Assembly: GCA_019752335.1 (NCBI GenBank)
Contig: JAIEMJ010000036.1
Coordinates: forward strand, 1 to 64,000
Direction: 5' to 3'
Source of the DNA: Bryobacteraceae bacterium
GTDB lineage: Bacteria > Acidobacteriota > Terriglobia > Bryobacterales > Bryobacteraceae
DNA length: 64,000 nt
Both the position numbers and the translations under genes were made by a program. Positions 23,131 to 32,441 of this stretch are shown piece after piece. Within the stretch, counting starts at the first letter, position 1. Each line of letters starts with the position of its first letter. The notes below the pieces were generated by a model. That model worked only from the letters and a program-made list of their open reading frames with translations, ran no database searches and had not been told where the DNA came from.

Positions 23131-24872
23131 AATCGCTATCTTTGGTGGTTACAGCCGTCAACTTATTCGCGGCCGTACACTCTATCAAGCCGGGCGACGA
23201 CCCGCAGCGAACGCTTGACCAGGCTGCGGCAGGCGACCGGATTGTGTTTCTGCCAGGCCTTCATCTCCATGCTCCCCGCAAGCACCGGTCTTTGCTCTAT
23301 GTTGATAAGCCGGTCGACATCGAGTTTTCTCCCGGGGCGACACTGAAGGTGAAGGACCGTTCGACGGTGCTCGAAAAGACGCCCGAGATTACCACCGACC
23401 ATGGTGCGCCGAAGACGATCGATGACTTTTCGGTTGGCGGAGACTATGACTTGGGCCTTGGTCCGACTATCTACACCATCCGTATCGACAGCGAAGGGAA
23501 AAATGGTGCGCCGGACACGTTTACCTGGGGCGCGGGAAAGATTTTCACGTTGGAACAAGAACACGTGCCGATCACCGGCGAATGGCAACTGCTTAGCCAT
23601 GGAGTGAAAATTCGCTTCGAGAAGAAATACGGCCATAGCTTGGGCAGCCTGTGGTTTCTTTCCTACGATGGCCCAGAGACTTACGGCATTCGGATCGGAC
23701 ATGGCACCCAAACTGACTATATCGAGAACGTGCGCATTTTCGGGAAAGGTACGATTGACTTAAATAGCGACAACAATGTCGAGCCGAGTCTCCTCGTGAA
23801 AGATATCAATGCCTGCATTCTTGTGCATGGCCGTGTGCGCCACGTGAATATCGAAGACGTGACGATGACGAATACGCATCGCTCCGTGATGGTTTATGGC
23901 GAGCACACGGGCAAGTTCCTGCAGGGAGGGGCCACTGGGCCCGGCGAGAGCTTCGATGCGGAAGACATTTCGATTTGTCGTACGCGTACGCTGAACCCAC
24001 GCGGGAGCGGCTACTTACTTGGCCACCCCTCCCATCGTGGCCGGCTGAGCAAGGTCCGCTGCAACCAGAATTTTATGGAAACAGCGACTACCGCGATAGA
24101 GCCTAATTTCAATCTCGATCAATACGAGGTGATTGGGAACGTGATCAAGAGTGAAGGGCGGGCCATTCACTGCTGGCGGCGGTCCACGAATGGACTGGTG
24201 AAAGACAATGTTCGCATTGACGATCCCACGGGAAAGGAGGTCGTAATGGTGAACGCGCCGGGCGCCTGGCAGCCTCCCGAGAACATTGTGCTCCGGGACA
24301 ATCGAAACCACCTCAGCGAGCCCTTGGGGTATTGGGCCAGCGTCAGTGGCGGCTTTGGTAACTCCGCCCGGGGTGCTTACGCCAGTGCGGCCGGAGGCCG
24401 GCAGAACGAAGCCAGTGGGCCGTACTCGCAGGCCCAAGGCTGGCAAGCACGCGCCGACCGCCCCGGCGAGGCTGCGTTGGCCGCTGGTGCCTTCGCGCAG
24501 GTAGGAGATGCCCAGTCCAGTGAACTTACCGCAAAAGCGCTTACCACCGGCGACGCCTGGGTGGAACTGAGCCTGGCAGGTGAAGCCGGAATCGCCATAG
24601 CTCCGCAGACCACCGCGGCATTCCGGCTGCTGATAGTGGCGCGATCGGAGAGCGGACTGCAACAGGCGGCCTTCTCGCGATCCGGCGTGGCCACACGCAC
24701 GACCGATGGCGTGAGCGTCTCGGCCGGCGAGGCCGGCGTGATCCAGCGCACGGCCCCCGAATTCGAAACGGCCGTATCCGGTGGAGAACGGTTGCGTCTG
24801 TTGGTGAAGGGTCCGCCAGCCACCAAAGTTCGTTGGGTGGCGCGCGTCGAACTCGCGGAAGTCCGTTTCTAA
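23127..24872 (+). CDS. Secreted beta-helix protein with YadA-head-like and phage tail fibre-like end
   Basis: The 581-residue protein overlaps the dehydratase stop as ATGA. A signal peptide (MKSLSLVVTAVNLFAAVHS) precedes a right-handed parallel beta-helix like those of pectate lyases and GH28 enzymes (about residues 20-395; VDKPVDIEFSPGATLKV, NVRIFGKGTIDLNSD, VNIEDVTMTNT). Residues about 401-458 form short head-like repeats (SVSGGFGNSARGAYASAAGG, SQAQGWQARA, LAAGAFAQ) as in YadA heads. Residues about 459-581 (VGDAQSS ... IAPQTTAAFRLLIVARS ... KVRWVARVELAEVRF) resemble a module common at the ends of phage tail fibres and tail spikes. The arrangement suggests a trimeric surface enzyme or lyase for a uronic-acid polymer. 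No classical pectate lyase calcium site was identified. Confidence 0.75.
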   Translation: MKSLSLVVTAVNLFAAVHSIKPGDDPQRTLDQAAAGDRIVFLPGLHLHAPRKHRSLLYVDKPVDIEFSPGATLKVKDRSTVLEKTPEITTDHGAPKTIDDFSVGGDYDLGLGPTIYTIRIDSEGKNGAPDTFTWGAGKIFTLEQEHVPITGEWQLLSHGVKIRFEKKYGHSLGSLWFLSYDGPETYGIRIGHGTQTDYIENVRIFGKGTIDLNSDNNVEPSLLVKDINACILVHGRVRHVNIEDVTMTNTHRSVMVYGEHTGKFLQGGATGPGESFDAEDISICRTRTLNPRGSGYLLGHPSHRGRLSKVRCNQNFMETATTAIEPNFNLDQYEVIGNVIKSEGRAIHCWRRSTNGLVKDNVRIDDPTGKEVVMVNAPGAWQPPENIVLRDNRNHLSEPLGYWASVSGGFGNSARGAYASAAGGRQNEASGPYSQAQGWQARADRPGEAALAAGAFAQVGDAQSSELTAKALTTGDAWVELSLAGEAGIAIAPQTTAAFRLLIVARSESGLQQAAFSRSGVATRTTDGVSVSAGEAGVIQRTAPEFETAVSGGERLRLLVKGPPATKVRWVARVELAEVRF

Positions 24873-25597
24873 TTTGCTCCCAGGCGAAACCGCTTCGTCG
24901 CGGACTCGACCAAGCGGCGTAACTCGGTGATCGGCTCCGCATGGTCGTCCACCTGCAGGCGTAGCACGACGTCGTTGTGCAGCCAAACGCCGCCGTCCTT
25001 CTTCACGATCAGCATCGCCGCCGACTGCATTCCGCGCTTGTCGCCGCCCGCCTTCTGGCCGCCTTCGAGCGCCGCCAGCAGCCGGGCTGAGAGATGACCA
25101 GTGGTCTTCTCGAAAGCTTCTATCATGGCCTCCACCACGGCCTCTCCCGCGAGGATGTTGCCTTGCGCCGTGCAGAACTTGCCGCCCCGGTGCCCGGCCC
25201 AGGCGCTGGCCTTGGGTCCGGTGAAGGCGGCGTACTCGCCTTGCGCGTTCATCACGGCGAACTGCCGCCCTTGTTTGGTCCAGCGCTCGGGCATCGGGTC
25301 CGGGTCAGCCTCGTGGATCGCGGTGAGGATCTTGACGGGCCGGTATCCGAGCTTGAGGAGAGTGAGTGCCTGCGGCCCGTAGCTGACATCGACGATAGCT
25401 TGCGTAGCGGCCACGCCGACGCCAGCTTCGGCCCACAGGACGCCGTTGCCGACAGAGAAGACGCGCGACTGCACGGCGCCACCGATCTCGCCGGTGGCCG
25501 GGTCATACCCGAGAATCGAAAACGTCGCGACGGGCGGCCACTTCTCCTGGGCCGCCGCCGTCAGGGCAACTACGGCAAAAAGCAGAATGCGAAGCAT
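24869..25597 (-). CDS. DUF1028 family exported protein
   Basis: From the ATG at 25597 the protein has 242 residues with a signal peptide (MLRILLFAVVALTAAAQ). The sequence is a full DUF1028 domain: ATFSILGYDPATGEIGGAVQSR, WAEAGVGVAATQA, QFAVMNAQGEYAAFTG, AQGNILAG and the later GDKRGMQSAAMLIVKKDGG. The family has an Ntn-hydrolase-like fold and no established function, although some members sit near peptide or ornithine metabolism genes. A TATGCT hexamer lies 6 nt before the ATG and there is no clear Shine-Dalgarno, so it may be leaderless. Its stop overlaps that of the convergent beta-helix gene (CTAA, 24869-24872). Confidence 0.9.
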   Translation of the reverse strand: MLRILLFAVVALTAAAQEKWPPVATFSILGYDPATGEIGGAVQSRVFSVGNGVLWAEAGVGVAATQAIVDVSYGPQALTLLKLGYRPVKILTAIHEADPDPMPERWTKQGRQFAVMNAQGEYAAFTGPKASAWAGHRGGKFCTAQGNILAGEAVVEAMIEAFEKTTGHLSARLLAALEGGQKAGGDKRGMQSAAMLIVKKDGGVWLHNDVVLRLQVDDHAEPITELRRLVESATKRFRLGAN

Positions 25598-25611
25598 TCT
25601 TCGAGCATAGG

Positions 25612-26169
25612 CTAACTTCGCCGCCGCTGACGCCAAACGGACGCGGACACCAGGCCGGTGAGCCAAAGCGTGCCCGGCTCCGGGATGGCGACGGGCGCTG
25701 TGACGTTGATCGTGTAGGGCAGCCGCGCGAACTCGCCCGCACTAAGGAAGTTGCCGTTGATAAACGGATTCGCGTCATAGCGATCATAGGTGACGAGTAT
25801 CTCGCCCAGAATGATGGAGCCCGGCGCCGCTCCGTTCGGAATGCTGTAATTGGCCAGCGCACCGGCCGTCGCAGCCAAATTCGGCGTCGATAGGTGTGTC
25901 CACGGGATCAATAGGTTCGGCGCGAGTGCGTAACTATTGTTATTGACAAAGACGGAGAGGACATCCGTGAAGTTGGTGTCAGTAGGATTGCTCTGTACCG
26001 AGGTAATCACCAGCCAGTCCGCCACGTCACCGGTGAGGGAGAATCCCCAACTCACCGTGGACCCTGGCGTACCCGAAAGAATCCCGTTGGACGGCGCCAG
26101 GGAGATTGTCAACGCGGGCAGCGCCGCGGCGGACAGTAAGTACAAAGCAGAAATACGGAGTAAGTTCAT
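25612..26169 (-). CDS. PEP-CTERM anchored secreted protein
   Basis: The 185-residue protein has a signal peptide (MNLLRISALYLLSAAALPA), a beta-rich body without recognisable domain, and a C-terminal sorting signal: VAIPEPGTLWLTGLVSASVW followed by RQRRRS. That is the PEP motif, hydrophobic helix and basic tail recognised by exosortase. PEP-CTERM proteins are sorted to the surface in bacteria that make exopolysaccharide. No exosortase gene is in the window. The start lies 10 nt after the stop of the sugar dehydrogenase gene, so the two are probably one operon. Confidence 0.85.
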   Translation of the reverse strand: MNLLRISALYLLSAAALPALTISLAPSNGILSGTPGSTVSWGFSLTGDVADWLVITSVQSNPTDTNFTDVLSVFVNNNSYALAPNLLIPWTHLSTPNLAATAGALANYSIPNGAAPGSIILGEILVTYDRYDANPFINGNFLSAGEFARLPYTINVTAPVAIPEPGTLWLTGLVSASVWRQRRRS

Positions 26170-26179
26170 AGAATTGCCT

Positions 26180-28624
26180 CTAGCGGAATAAATTGTTGAA
26201 CGTAATCGTGCCAGCCGCGCCGCGGCTGGTGGTGAATTGGAGAGTCAATGTGGCGCGCGTGGGCGGCGTGGTGGCCGGAAACTGCACCAGCAACTCCAAC
26301 GGTGCGCTCGCCCCCGGCGCCAGGTCACCTACTAACACCGGCAATGGCGTGGTGATGGCGACGGCGGCGCCAGTTGGATTCGGGGTGAGCGTCGCTCCGG
26401 TGAGACGCACATCCACCGCCGCGCCGGTGCCCGCGTTCCGGACTAACATTGTCCAGCGACGCTCGGACGGCGAAGCGCCTGCGCTCCTGCCGGTCATCGA
26501 GACCAGCAACGACGTCGGTAGGGGCTGGAAGCTTGCCGTGACGGTTTTGGGCGCGTCCATCACTAAATTCGATGAGTTGCCGGCGCCGGTGAAATCGCCT
26601 GACCAGCCGGTGAAGCCATAGCCCGCGGCAGGGGTCGCCGTGAGCGTCGCGGTGGCGCCGGCCGCAAACCACCCGCCGCCACCGGCCATGCCGCCTGCGG
26701 TTGCATTCACTGTGAGTAAGTGCTCCGTGGTGAAGTTCGCCGCGTAGGTGGTATCGCTGATGGGCGACGAGATCGTATGAGTCGCCGCGCCGCCGTCTGA
26801 CCAGTTACTAAACGCGTAACGCGAACCTCCGGCCATTTGCGGCGAAGGCGCCCCTAGAATTCGTTGCAGACTCACGACACTGCCGAACGCGGCCGGAGTG
26901 GCTACCGGCGTGCCGTCTAGCGTCAACTGCCGGCCCGTGGGAACTGTGCGCAACGTATGTGTGGCCACCCGGGGATCCACGCGCCGGGTGACCGTGGTGC
27001 TGAAGCCCTGCGGATCGGTGGCTGTGAGATAGATCAAGAAGTAGACATCGGTGAGCGTGTACGGCGTCTGAAGCGGCACCGTGAAGGACCCTCCGGCGCC
27101 CGTAAACTCTGCCACAAATGGACGCGTCGCCGCGCCCGTAATGTAGTCGACCCGCCAACGCAGTGTCGCCGCCGCGATCGCGCCCGTTTCAGGGTCGTTG
27201 CCGGAGCCAGTGAAAGTGATGGTATCGCCAGCGCTAAAAAGGCTACCGGCGGCAGGCGTAAGAATCGTCGTCGTGGGCGGCTGATTCGCGCTCACGGTCA
27301 GCAGCGCCGCATTGCTGGTAGCCGCGCCGGCCGAGTTGGTCACCACCACCCGAAACATGGCCCCAGAGTCGGCGGCCTGCGGATTGGTCAACGTGTAAGA
27401 GGCGCCAGTTGCATTCGGGATCGGTGTAAGATTCCGTTGCCACTGGTAAGTCAGATTGGCGCCCGTCGCCTGGACGGTGAAAGTCGCCGCGATGCCCAAT
27501 GGCGTCGTAACCGCCCGCGGGTCTTGCGTAATCACCGGTGCGCTATTGGACACCTGCACCCGGTGTAGCTCGCCACCGCCGCGTTGTAAGTAGTAAAGAG
27601 CCGCATCCGGTCCGACCTTCAAATCCACCGTAAAGCTATTTCCGGTCACAAACTGCGTAATGGTTCTGGTGGTCAGATTCAGCCGGTAAATCCAACCACC
27701 GCAGTAGTCGGCGAAGAAATAGTCGCCGACGTAGCCGGCAGGGAAGGTCGGCGATGCTGGGTTGTAGAACGTGCCCCCCGTAATGGCGCATCCGCCCGGT
27801 GTGCCGCCATGCGAGTAAGTGTAGAATGGCCGCTGGAAGAACGGAAAAGTCGAGGCGTTAAAGTCGCCCTCCGTCGCCGGCCAACCGTAGTTCGCGGCGG
27901 CGACGCCGTCGTTAATCTCCTCCCACGTGTTCTGCCCCACATCGTTGATAAACAGGCGCCCCGTCTCGGGTTGAAAGCCAAAAGTAAAAGGATTTCTTAA
28001 GCCCAGCGCCCAGATCGCGCGCAGGTCTCCCGAGGTTGTCGAGAAGAACGGATTGTCCGCCGGAATGGTCCCGTCCGCATTGATCCTGAGGATCTTCCCC
28101 ATCAACGAAGTCATGCTCTGCGCCAGCGGTGGGTTCGCATTCTCGCCGACCGCGACGTAGAGCTTTCCGTCTGGCCCGAAGTGCATGGCGCCGCCGTTGT
28201 GGTTCGTCGCCGTGCTCAAGTCGGGAAGGCGGAAAACCGGCACTTCGCTACCCGGCGTTACCACGTCGCCGTTCGCGGTGAAGCGGCTCACCCGATTGAA
28301 CTTCGGCGAGCCGCTGCCCGTGTAGTAGAGATAAACGTATTGGTTCGTGTTGAAATCCGGGTCAAAGGCAATGCCCAACACGCCGCGTTCGCCGGCGGAG
28401 TCCACGCTGAGGGTGACGAAGGGCGTGGCCAACAAGGACCCGTTTTTCACAATCCGGACAGCGCCGGCTTGTTGACAAATGAACAGCCGGCCATCGGGTG
28501 CGAAGGCCATGGCCGTCGGGCTGCTGAGCCCACTGGCGATGGTGGTGTCGCTGAAGCCGGTGGGTGGCGTGCCCGCGTAACCGAGCGCGATACAGAAACT
28601 GGTGAGTAAGATGATCCGCTGCAT
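26180..28624 (-). CDS. Secreted PQQ-type sugar dehydrogenase with Ig-like and repeat domains
   Basis: The protein has 814 residues from the ATG at 28624 (MQRIILLTSFCIALGYAG, a signal peptide); a start at 28708 is unlikely. Residues about 20-370 are a glucose/sorbosone dehydrogenase beta-propeller (SSPTAMAFAPDGRLFICQQAG, GERGVLGIAFDPDF, ATNHNGGAMHFGPDGKLYVA, WALGLRNPF, ENYGWP-like AANYGWPATEGD). An Ig-like domain follows (ITQDPRAVTT ... TYQWQ ... NAALLTVSA), then an NPPT-type beta domain and a bacterial repeat domain (LTVNATAGG ... GYGFTGWSGDFTG). Relatives oxidise sugars extracellularly with PQQ, though many members have no proven activity. It is divergent, 189 bp, from the DUF1592 gene; that gap holds a small hairpin (ACCCC/GGGGT) and a TATCAT near 28786. 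Confidence 0.88.
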   Translation of the reverse strand: MQRIILLTSFCIALGYAGTPPTGFSDTTIASGLSSPTAMAFAPDGRLFICQQAGAVRIVKNGSLLATPFVTLSVDSAGERGVLGIAFDPDFNTNQYVYLYYTGSGSPKFNRVSRFTANGDVVTPGSEVPVFRLPDLSTATNHNGGAMHFGPDGKLYVAVGENANPPLAQSMTSLMGKILRINADGTIPADNPFFSTTSGDLRAIWALGLRNPFTFGFQPETGRLFINDVGQNTWEEINDGVAAANYGWPATEGDFNASTFPFFQRPFYTYSHGGTPGGCAITGGTFYNPASPTFPAGYVGDYFFADYCGGWIYRLNLTTRTITQFVTGNSFTVDLKVGPDAALYYLQRGGGELHRVQVSNSAPVITQDPRAVTTPLGIAATFTVQATGANLTYQWQRNLTPIPNATGASYTLTNPQAADSGAMFRVVVTNSAGAATSNAALLTVSANQPPTTTILTPAAGSLFSAGDTITFTGSGNDPETGAIAAATLRWRVDYITGAATRPFVAEFTGAGGSFTVPLQTPYTLTDVYFLIYLTATDPQGFSTTVTRRVDPRVATHTLRTVPTGRQLTLDGTPVATPAAFGSVVSLQRILGAPSPQMAGGSRYAFSNWSDGGAATHTISSPISDTTYAANFTTEHLLTVNATAGGMAGGGGWFAAGATATLTATPAAGYGFTGWSGDFTGAGNSSNLVMDAPKTVTASFQPLPTSLLVSMTGRSAGASPSERRWTMLVRNAGTGAAVDVRLTGATLTPNPTGAAVAITTPLPVLVGDLAPGASAPLELLVQFPATTPPTRATLTLQFTTSRGAAGTITFNNLFR

Positions 28625-28813
28625 ACTGTACCTATCGATAACAGAGCGCGGGGTGAATTGCGAGACCCCAAACGGGGTAGAATTGCAAACTCTCACGTTA
28701 ACAGGCAAAGATTTACCAGAAGCGCGTTACAAACTTACTCCGGTAAGGGGATATTGTGTAACCAACTCAGGGGAATTCGCCGGTGATATCATAGGGCCTT
28801 ATTGCAAGTCTCT

Positions 28814-31800
28814 ATGAATCTCAGGAAACAACGGCCGCGGCCGCGTAACATTCTCGCCCTCACTCTGGCTGTGCTGGCCGGCGCTGCACAGTTCCGCGCG
28901 ACGCAGGCCGCCGACACACCCAATTCCCTTGAGCCAGGCTTCGAGCTTAGCGTGAAGCCACTGCTACAGAAGAACTGCGCCGGGTGCCACAACGGCGACA
29001 ATCCTACGGCCGGGGTGAAGGTGGATCAACTCGACGCCCGGCTTGACGACCGCCACATCCGCCTGTGGGAAGGCATCCGCCACCGGCTCAACGACGGCAC
29101 CATGCCGCCCAAGGGCCTGCCGCAACCCACCCCCGCCCAGCGGCAAGAAGCTGTCGCCTGGATCACCCGGGGCTTGGAGATAGCCCGCCTGCGGCCTGCG
29201 CCGAAGAACGGACTCGTGCGGCGGCTCACGGTTGCGCAGTACCGCAACACGCTGCGCGAGTTGCTCTCGCTCGAAGATGATCTCACCGAGATCGTCCCGC
29301 CCGACGCCGTCTCCGCCGACGGCTTCCTCAACAACAAGGACACGCTGCAGCTTTCCCCGCTGCTGCTGGAGGCTTACTTTGAGATCGCGGAAGAAGCCTT
29401 GAAGCGCGCCATCGTCGATCCGGGGACGAAGCCGAAGATTCAGAACTTTCGGGTTGACCTGGGCTCCTCCATCAATCCGAAGCCACTGCCGGAGCAGTTG
29501 ATTCTGGGGGCCAATAGTCTCTTGCTCGACAACAAGGACTTTACCGTAACACAACTAACTCCGGCGAAGCCGTTTCCTTCGGAGCCAGACTTCATGAGGA
29601 CGAAGTACCGGTTTATTGAGGGCTACGCCGGTAATGATACCGTACGCGGGTGGCGCGAATACGACAGCATTTATCATTCCGTATTTGCGTGTATGCGCGG
29701 GAGCAGCGGATATCCGAAGGGGCGCGCGTATAGTTCCGTGCCGGGCGGCCTCCTGTTGCGGCCAGCGATTCCGAATGACGAGATGTTCGATGAGGACGGC
29801 ACTTACGGTCCGAAGGCGAATTTCAAGATTTCCCTGCGTGAGTTGCCCGATGCCGGCCGCTTCCGCGTGACGGTGACTGCGTCCAAATACAACGACGGAC
29901 TCTTGCTTGACAAAGATGCTCCGGCAATGAATACCTCGGGCAGCTTACTAAGCAGGGACTTCCAACGTCTGGTGGTTCCGGCGGCGGGGCTCTACCAGGT
30001 GGATGTCTACGCGGCCCCGCGCAATTTACAGAACGTGCCGCCGGACGCCAGCCGTCTGGGTGAGGGAGCCAACTGGCCGCTTGATGGACCGTCGCCGGGA
30101 CGCCTGGAAGGCAATGCCCGTTTGGTGGATTCGCCGTTCCGCAAAGCATTGTCGCTTGACGGCAAAGGCGATGCGTTGGTGATTCCACGCAGCGCTGCGA
30201 TGAATGTGGGCACGGGCGACTTCACGGTTTCGGCATGGCTGCATCCGCAGCAACTGCGCCGCGCCGGCGTGGTCGCCCTCGGTGGGCACGGCCAAACGCA
30301 GGGCTGGTATCTCGAAACCGTGAATGATCGGGGCGCCCTGCGGTTGGAGACCGCCGGTCCGAATGGCCAACCCAACGGTGCGCTCATCTCTCCTCCCGGC
30401 ACCATTCGCGCAGGCGTGTGGCAGCATGTCTCCGCCGTGGTGCGGCGGGGTGCGAAAGAAGCTCGGCTCTATGTCAACGGATATGCGGTGGCCAAGGGCG
30501 AAATCGGGGCAGCAAATTTGGATAACCCCCAGATCTCGTTGCACATTGGGCGTATTCCGGACGCCCAGTACTTCCAAGGTGAAATCGATGAGGTTCGCCT
30601 GGACCGCCGCGCGCTCGCCGAAGCGGAGATTCAGGCCCTGGTACAGCCCGGCCGGCAGTTCGTCGTGCCGCCGCCGGCGGAAAAGCCGCAAGAACTGAAG
30701 CTCTCGCTGGGCGAAAGGGAATTTTCTGGCAACCTTACGCAGCCTGCTTTCCTGGCCGTGCGTCTCGCAGCAGGGCCGATGAAGATATCGGCGCGTTATG
30801 CCGGTGTAAGTGGCCTGGAGCGGCTGGTACTTACGCCTATCTCGCCAACGCACGAGTTAGCCCAACGGCTCCAGGCCTTCGAGAAACGCTCACCAAAGCT
30901 GGGCGTTCACGTCGGCTTGCGTCGTGATTGCGGAAGTACCTTCGCGCCGGTAGGCGCGCCGCAAACCGTAGCTAAGACACAGCTCTCTCGCTTCATCTTT
31001 GAAGGTGCCATCCGCAATTTCCCGAGTCCGGATGTCGAAAAGGACAATGTAAATTACTTGGCTGGCATTCGCGAAATTGCTGTGCGCAGCGAATACACGG
31101 ATGGACGCGACATGCCGCGCCTGCAGGTGCGCTCCGTAGAATTTGAAGGTCCTTACTACGATACTTGGCCGCCCGCGTCCCATCGGGCCATTTTCCTCGA
31201 ATCCCCTCGTAAGCACGACCCCCGCGCTTACGGCAAGGAGATCATCAGTGCCTTCGCCACGCGTGCCTATCGCCGTCCGCTCAAGGCGGATGAGTTCGCG
31301 GCTTTGCTGGCGATCTTTGAAAAATCGCTTGCCGCGGGACGTACTTTCGAGGACAGCGTCAAAGATACTCTCCAAGTGGTACTCACTTCGCCGCAGTTTC
31401 TGTTTCTGACGGAAACCAGCACCACTGCGAAGCCGGAGCCGCTCGATGGTTACGAACTCGCTTCGAAACTTTCGTATTTTTTCTGGAACGGTCCGCCGGA
31501 CCGCACGACGCTGAGCTTGGCCGCGGCGGGCACCTTGCGCCCACAACTCGACGCCGAGGTGGAGCGGATGATTGCCCATCCGCGTTTCAGCCAATTCACG
31601 CGCGAGTTTGTCGCGCAATGGTTGAGTCTCGATAAGTTCAGTGTGTTGGAGCCGGATCGGAAGCGCTTTCCGAAGCTCACCCGGGATACGCGCGCGCAGT
31701 TGCGCCAGGAACCGATTCAGTATTTTGAGTATCTCGTGCGGCAGAATTTGCCCGCCCGAAATCTGGTTACTTCTGACGTCGTCCTGGCGAACGAAGTGGT

Positions 31801-32428
31801 GGCCAGTTACTACGACCTGGGCGATCGCACGGAGAGCGGCTTCCAGTTCGTCCCGATTCCGCATCGGCGCCCGGAGCTAGGCGGTGTGCTCACGCAAGCG
31901 GCGTTGATGGCGGGCTTGTCCGACGGCCGCGAGTCCAATCCGGTGAAGCGCGGCGCGTGGCTCGCCCGCAAGATCATCGCCGAGCCGCCCGCGGATCCGC
32001 CGCCCAATGTGCCCGCACTCAAGGAAGACACGCAGAACCTCACTCTTCGTCAGCGGCTGGAGCAACATCGCAACCAGCCCGGCTGTCAGCAGTGCCACGC
32101 CAAGATCGATCCCTGGGGCGTGGCCCTCGAGGAGTTCGACGCCGGTGGCCGCCGCAAAACGCAGCCCGTCGATGCGCATTCCAAGCTGCCGGACCAGACC
32201 GAAGTGAACGGCGCCAACGACCTCAAGCGCTATCTCGCCGGGGACCGGATGGATCAGGTCGCCTTCAGCCTGTTGAAGCACCTCACCACCTACGCCACGG
32301 GCCGCAGCCTCAGCTACAGCGAACTTATTCACCTAAAGCAGGATTCGCAAAAGCTAAAGGCCAATGGCTATCGCATGAAGGATCTGTTGCGGTACGTCGT
32401 ACACAGCCAATCCTTCCTCGAAAAATAG
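28814..32428 (+). CDS. Planctomycete-type DUF1587/DUF1592/DUF1588/DUF1585 cytochrome with LamG insertion
   Basis: From the ATG at 28814 the protein has 1204 residues with a basic signal peptide. A haem-binding CAGCH lies at residues 55-59. DUF1587 follows at about 130-190 ([18 protein letters not shown]). A LamG/concanavalin-like domain at about 410-620 ([36 protein letters not shown]) interrupts the usual order. Then come DUF1595 ([15 protein letters not shown], about 810-830), DUF1592 ([21 protein letters not shown], about 850-940), DUF1588 with a second CxxCH ([19 protein letters not shown], about 1090-1110) and DUF1585 at the end. The family is periplasmic and of unknown function, thought to act in polymer degradation or electron transfer. 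It precedes its regular partner DUF1552 by 13 nt. Confidence 0.9.
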   Translation: MNLRKQRPRPRNILALTLAVLAGAAQFRATQAADTPNSLEPGFELSVKPLLQKNCAGCHNGDNPTAGVKVDQLDARLDDRHIRLWEGIRHRLNDGTMPPKGLPQPTPAQRQEAVAWITRGLEIARLRPAPKNGLVRRLTVAQYRNTLRELLSLEDDLTEIVPPDAVSADGFLNNKDTLQLSPLLLEAYFEIAEEALKRAIVDPGTKPKIQNFRVDLGSSINPKPLPEQLILGANSLLLDNKDFTVTQLTPAKPFPSEPDFMRTKYRFIEGYAGNDTVRGWREYDSIYHSVFACMRGSSGYPKGRAYSSVPGGLLLRPAIPNDEMFDEDGTYGPKANFKISLRELPDAGRFRVTVTASKYNDGLLLDKDAPAMNTSGSLLSRDFQRLVVPAAGLYQVDVYAAPRNLQNVPPDASRLGEGANWPLDGPSPGRLEGNARLVDSPFRKALSLDGKGDALVIPRSAAMNVGTGDFTVSAWLHPQQLRRAGVVALGGHGQTQGWYLETVNDRGALRLETAGPNGQPNGALISPPGTIRAGVWQHVSAVVRRGAKEARLYVNGYAVAKGEIGAANLDNPQISLHIGRIPDAQYFQGEIDEVRLDRRALAEAEIQALVQPGRQFVVPPPAEKPQELKLSLGEREFSGNLTQPAFLAVRLAAGPMKISARYAGVSGLERLVLTPISPTHELAQRLQAFEKRSPKLGVHVGLRRDCGSTFAPVGAPQTVAKTQLSRFIFEGAIRNFPSPDVEKDNVNYLAGIREIAVRSEYTDGRDMPRLQVRSVEFEGPYYDTWPPASHRAIFLESPRKHDPRAYGKEIISAFATRAYRRPLKADEFAALLAIFEKSLAAGRTFEDSVKDTLQVVLTSPQFLFLTETSTTAKPEPLDGYELASKLSYFFWNGPPDRTTLSLAAAGTLRPQLDAEVERMIAHPRFSQFTREFVAQWLSLDKFSVLEPDRKRFPKLTRDTRAQLRQEPIQYFEYLVRQNLPARNLVTSDVVLANEVVASYYDLGDRTESGFQFVPIPHRRPELGGVLTQAALMAGLSDGRESNPVKRGAWLARKIIAEPPADPPPNVPALKEDTQNLTLRQRLEQHRNQPGCQQCHAKIDPWGVALEEFDAGGRRKTQPVDAHSKLPDQTEVNGANDLKRYLAGDRMDQVAFSLLKHLTTYATGRSLSYSELIHLKQDSQKLKANGYRMKDLLRYVVHSQSFLEK

Positions 32429-32441
32429 TAAAATATCAGCC

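Noticed and set aside
28665-28678. ACCCC-AAAC-GGGGT mini-hairpin flanked by GAATTGC copies
   Set aside because: Only 5 bp of stem and 7-bp repeats in a 189-bp gap; within chance expectation.
30890-31864. 324-codon reverse frame inside the DUF1592 gene
   Set aside because: Antisense shadow with no ribosome site and no recognisable motif.
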